Assembly: GCA_946481625.1 (NCBI GenBank)
Contig: CAMLOZ010000250.1
Location: 1-5,950 of the forward strand
DNA length: 5,950 nucleotides
Source: an uncultured Haloferula sp.
Lineage (GTDB): Bacteria; Verrucomicrobiota; Verrucomicrobiae; Verrucomicrobiales; Akkermansiaceae
Direction: 5' to 3'
Position numbers and translations under genes: made by a program. This document shows positions 5,594-5,950 of the stretch, in pieces. Position 1 is the first letter of the stretch. The number at the start of each line of letters is the position of its first letter. The notes under the pieces are model-generated. The model was given only the letters and a program-made list of their open reading frames with translations, made no database searches and was not told where the DNA came from.

Positions 5594-5950
5594 ATGATAT
5601 TGGAGATCTGCGTGGATTCGCTCGATTCGGTGGCTGCTTGCGCGGAGGGCGGGGCGGACCGCATCGAGCTGTGCGCCTCCCTGACCGAAGGCGGACTCAC
5701 GCCGAGCGCCGGGATGCTGGTGCAGGCCCGGGGGATGTTCGCGGGCGAGATCGCGATGATGATCCGGCCGCGCGGCGGGGATTTCGTTTACTCGCCGGAG
5801 GAGCTGGCGGCGATGTGCGTGGATATCGAGCTGGCAAGGGAGCTGGGAGCGGACGCGGTGGTCTTCGGGTGCCTGCTGCCGGATGGCTCGATCGACCTGG
5901 CGGCGGCATCGACGTTGGTCGCCTTCGAGTCGTTGACGAACCGGACGCCG
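5594..5950 (+). CDS. cutC: CutC family TIM-barrel protein, 5' part (runs off window)
   Basis: The first 119 codons are present and the gene continues beyond the window. Motifs match CutC from the first residue: 'M-I-L-E-I-C-V-D-S' (1-9), 'G-A-D-R-I-E-L-C-A' (20-28), 'E-G-G-L-T-P-S' (32-38), 'M-I-R-P-R-G-G-D-F-V-Y-S' (56-67), and 'E-L-G-A-D-A-V-V-F-G-C-L' (83-94) with 'D-G-S-I-D' (97-101). The expected next block, V-T-F-H-R-A-F-D, would begin just after the window edge, which fits the final residues 'L-T-N-R-T-P'. CutC was first described in E. coli as a cytoplasmic copper homeostasis protein; that role has since been questioned and the reaction is not settled. Family members have about 240-250 residues, so roughly half is seen here. 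The ATG at 5594 aligns with the family N terminus, although no good Shine-Dalgarno precedes it. No metal-related gene is next to it, so the context does not support a copper role. Confidence 0.93.
   Translation, partial: MILEICVDSLDSVAACAEGGADRIELCASLTEGGLTPSAGMLVQARGMFAGEIAMMIRPRGGDFVYSPEELAAMCVDIELARELGADAVVFGCLLPDGSIDLAAASTLVAFESLTNRTP

Noticed and set aside
1..5950. tRNA, rRNA, CRISPR array, transposase, integrase, toxin-antitoxin or defence genes
   Set aside because: I saw no cloverleaf, regularly spaced repeat, terminal inverted repeat, or motif of these families on either strand. All stretches over 300 bases are covered by assigned genes.

Overview
The window is high-GC bacterial chromosomal DNA. 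It holds six protein genes and no RNA gene, insertion sequence, CRISPR array or phage feature that I can see. The most likely source is a Verrucomicrobiota bacterium of the Luteolibacter/Haloferula type. That is an inference from three things: the secreted PA14-like protein whose tail reads 'Y-x-V-E-A-S-T-N-L-x-x-W ... F-F-R-V', the pair of membrane-anchored proteins with a D-W motif, and the general weakness of Shine-Dalgarno signals. I could not confirm it by a database search.

Layout. Positions 1-750 (+) are the 3' end of a large secreted protein gene, closed by a strong hairpin terminator at 773-808. Positions 857-1777 (+) encode shikimate dehydrogenase (aroE). Positions 1761-3987 hold two minus-strand genes that overlap by 20 nt and form a likely two-gene operon, transcribed from about 3987 down to 1761. 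Both products have an N-terminal cytoplasmic part, one transmembrane helix and a related C-terminal domain, so they look like diverged tandem paralogues; only the downstream one carries an N-terminal zinc ribbon. Positions 4092-4913 (+) encode a LOG-family nucleotide phosphoribohydrolase. Positions 4918-5520 (-) encode a GNAT acetyltransferase. Positions 5594-5950 (+) are the 5' part of cutC, which runs off the window.

Organisation. The genes are packed tightly and the strand changes repeatedly. There are two convergent junctions (aroE with the second paralogue, overlapping by 17 bp; LOG with GNAT, 4 bp apart) and two divergent junctions (3988-4091 and 5521-5593) that must hold the promoters. 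Apart from the paralogue pair, the neighbours do not form one pathway: aroE is aromatic amino acid biosynthesis, LOG acts on nucleotides, GNAT is an acyltransferase of unknown substrate, and CutC is a TIM-barrel protein of debated role. This looks like an ordinary core-genome stretch. The one part that could be undescribed is the membrane-protein paralogue pair.
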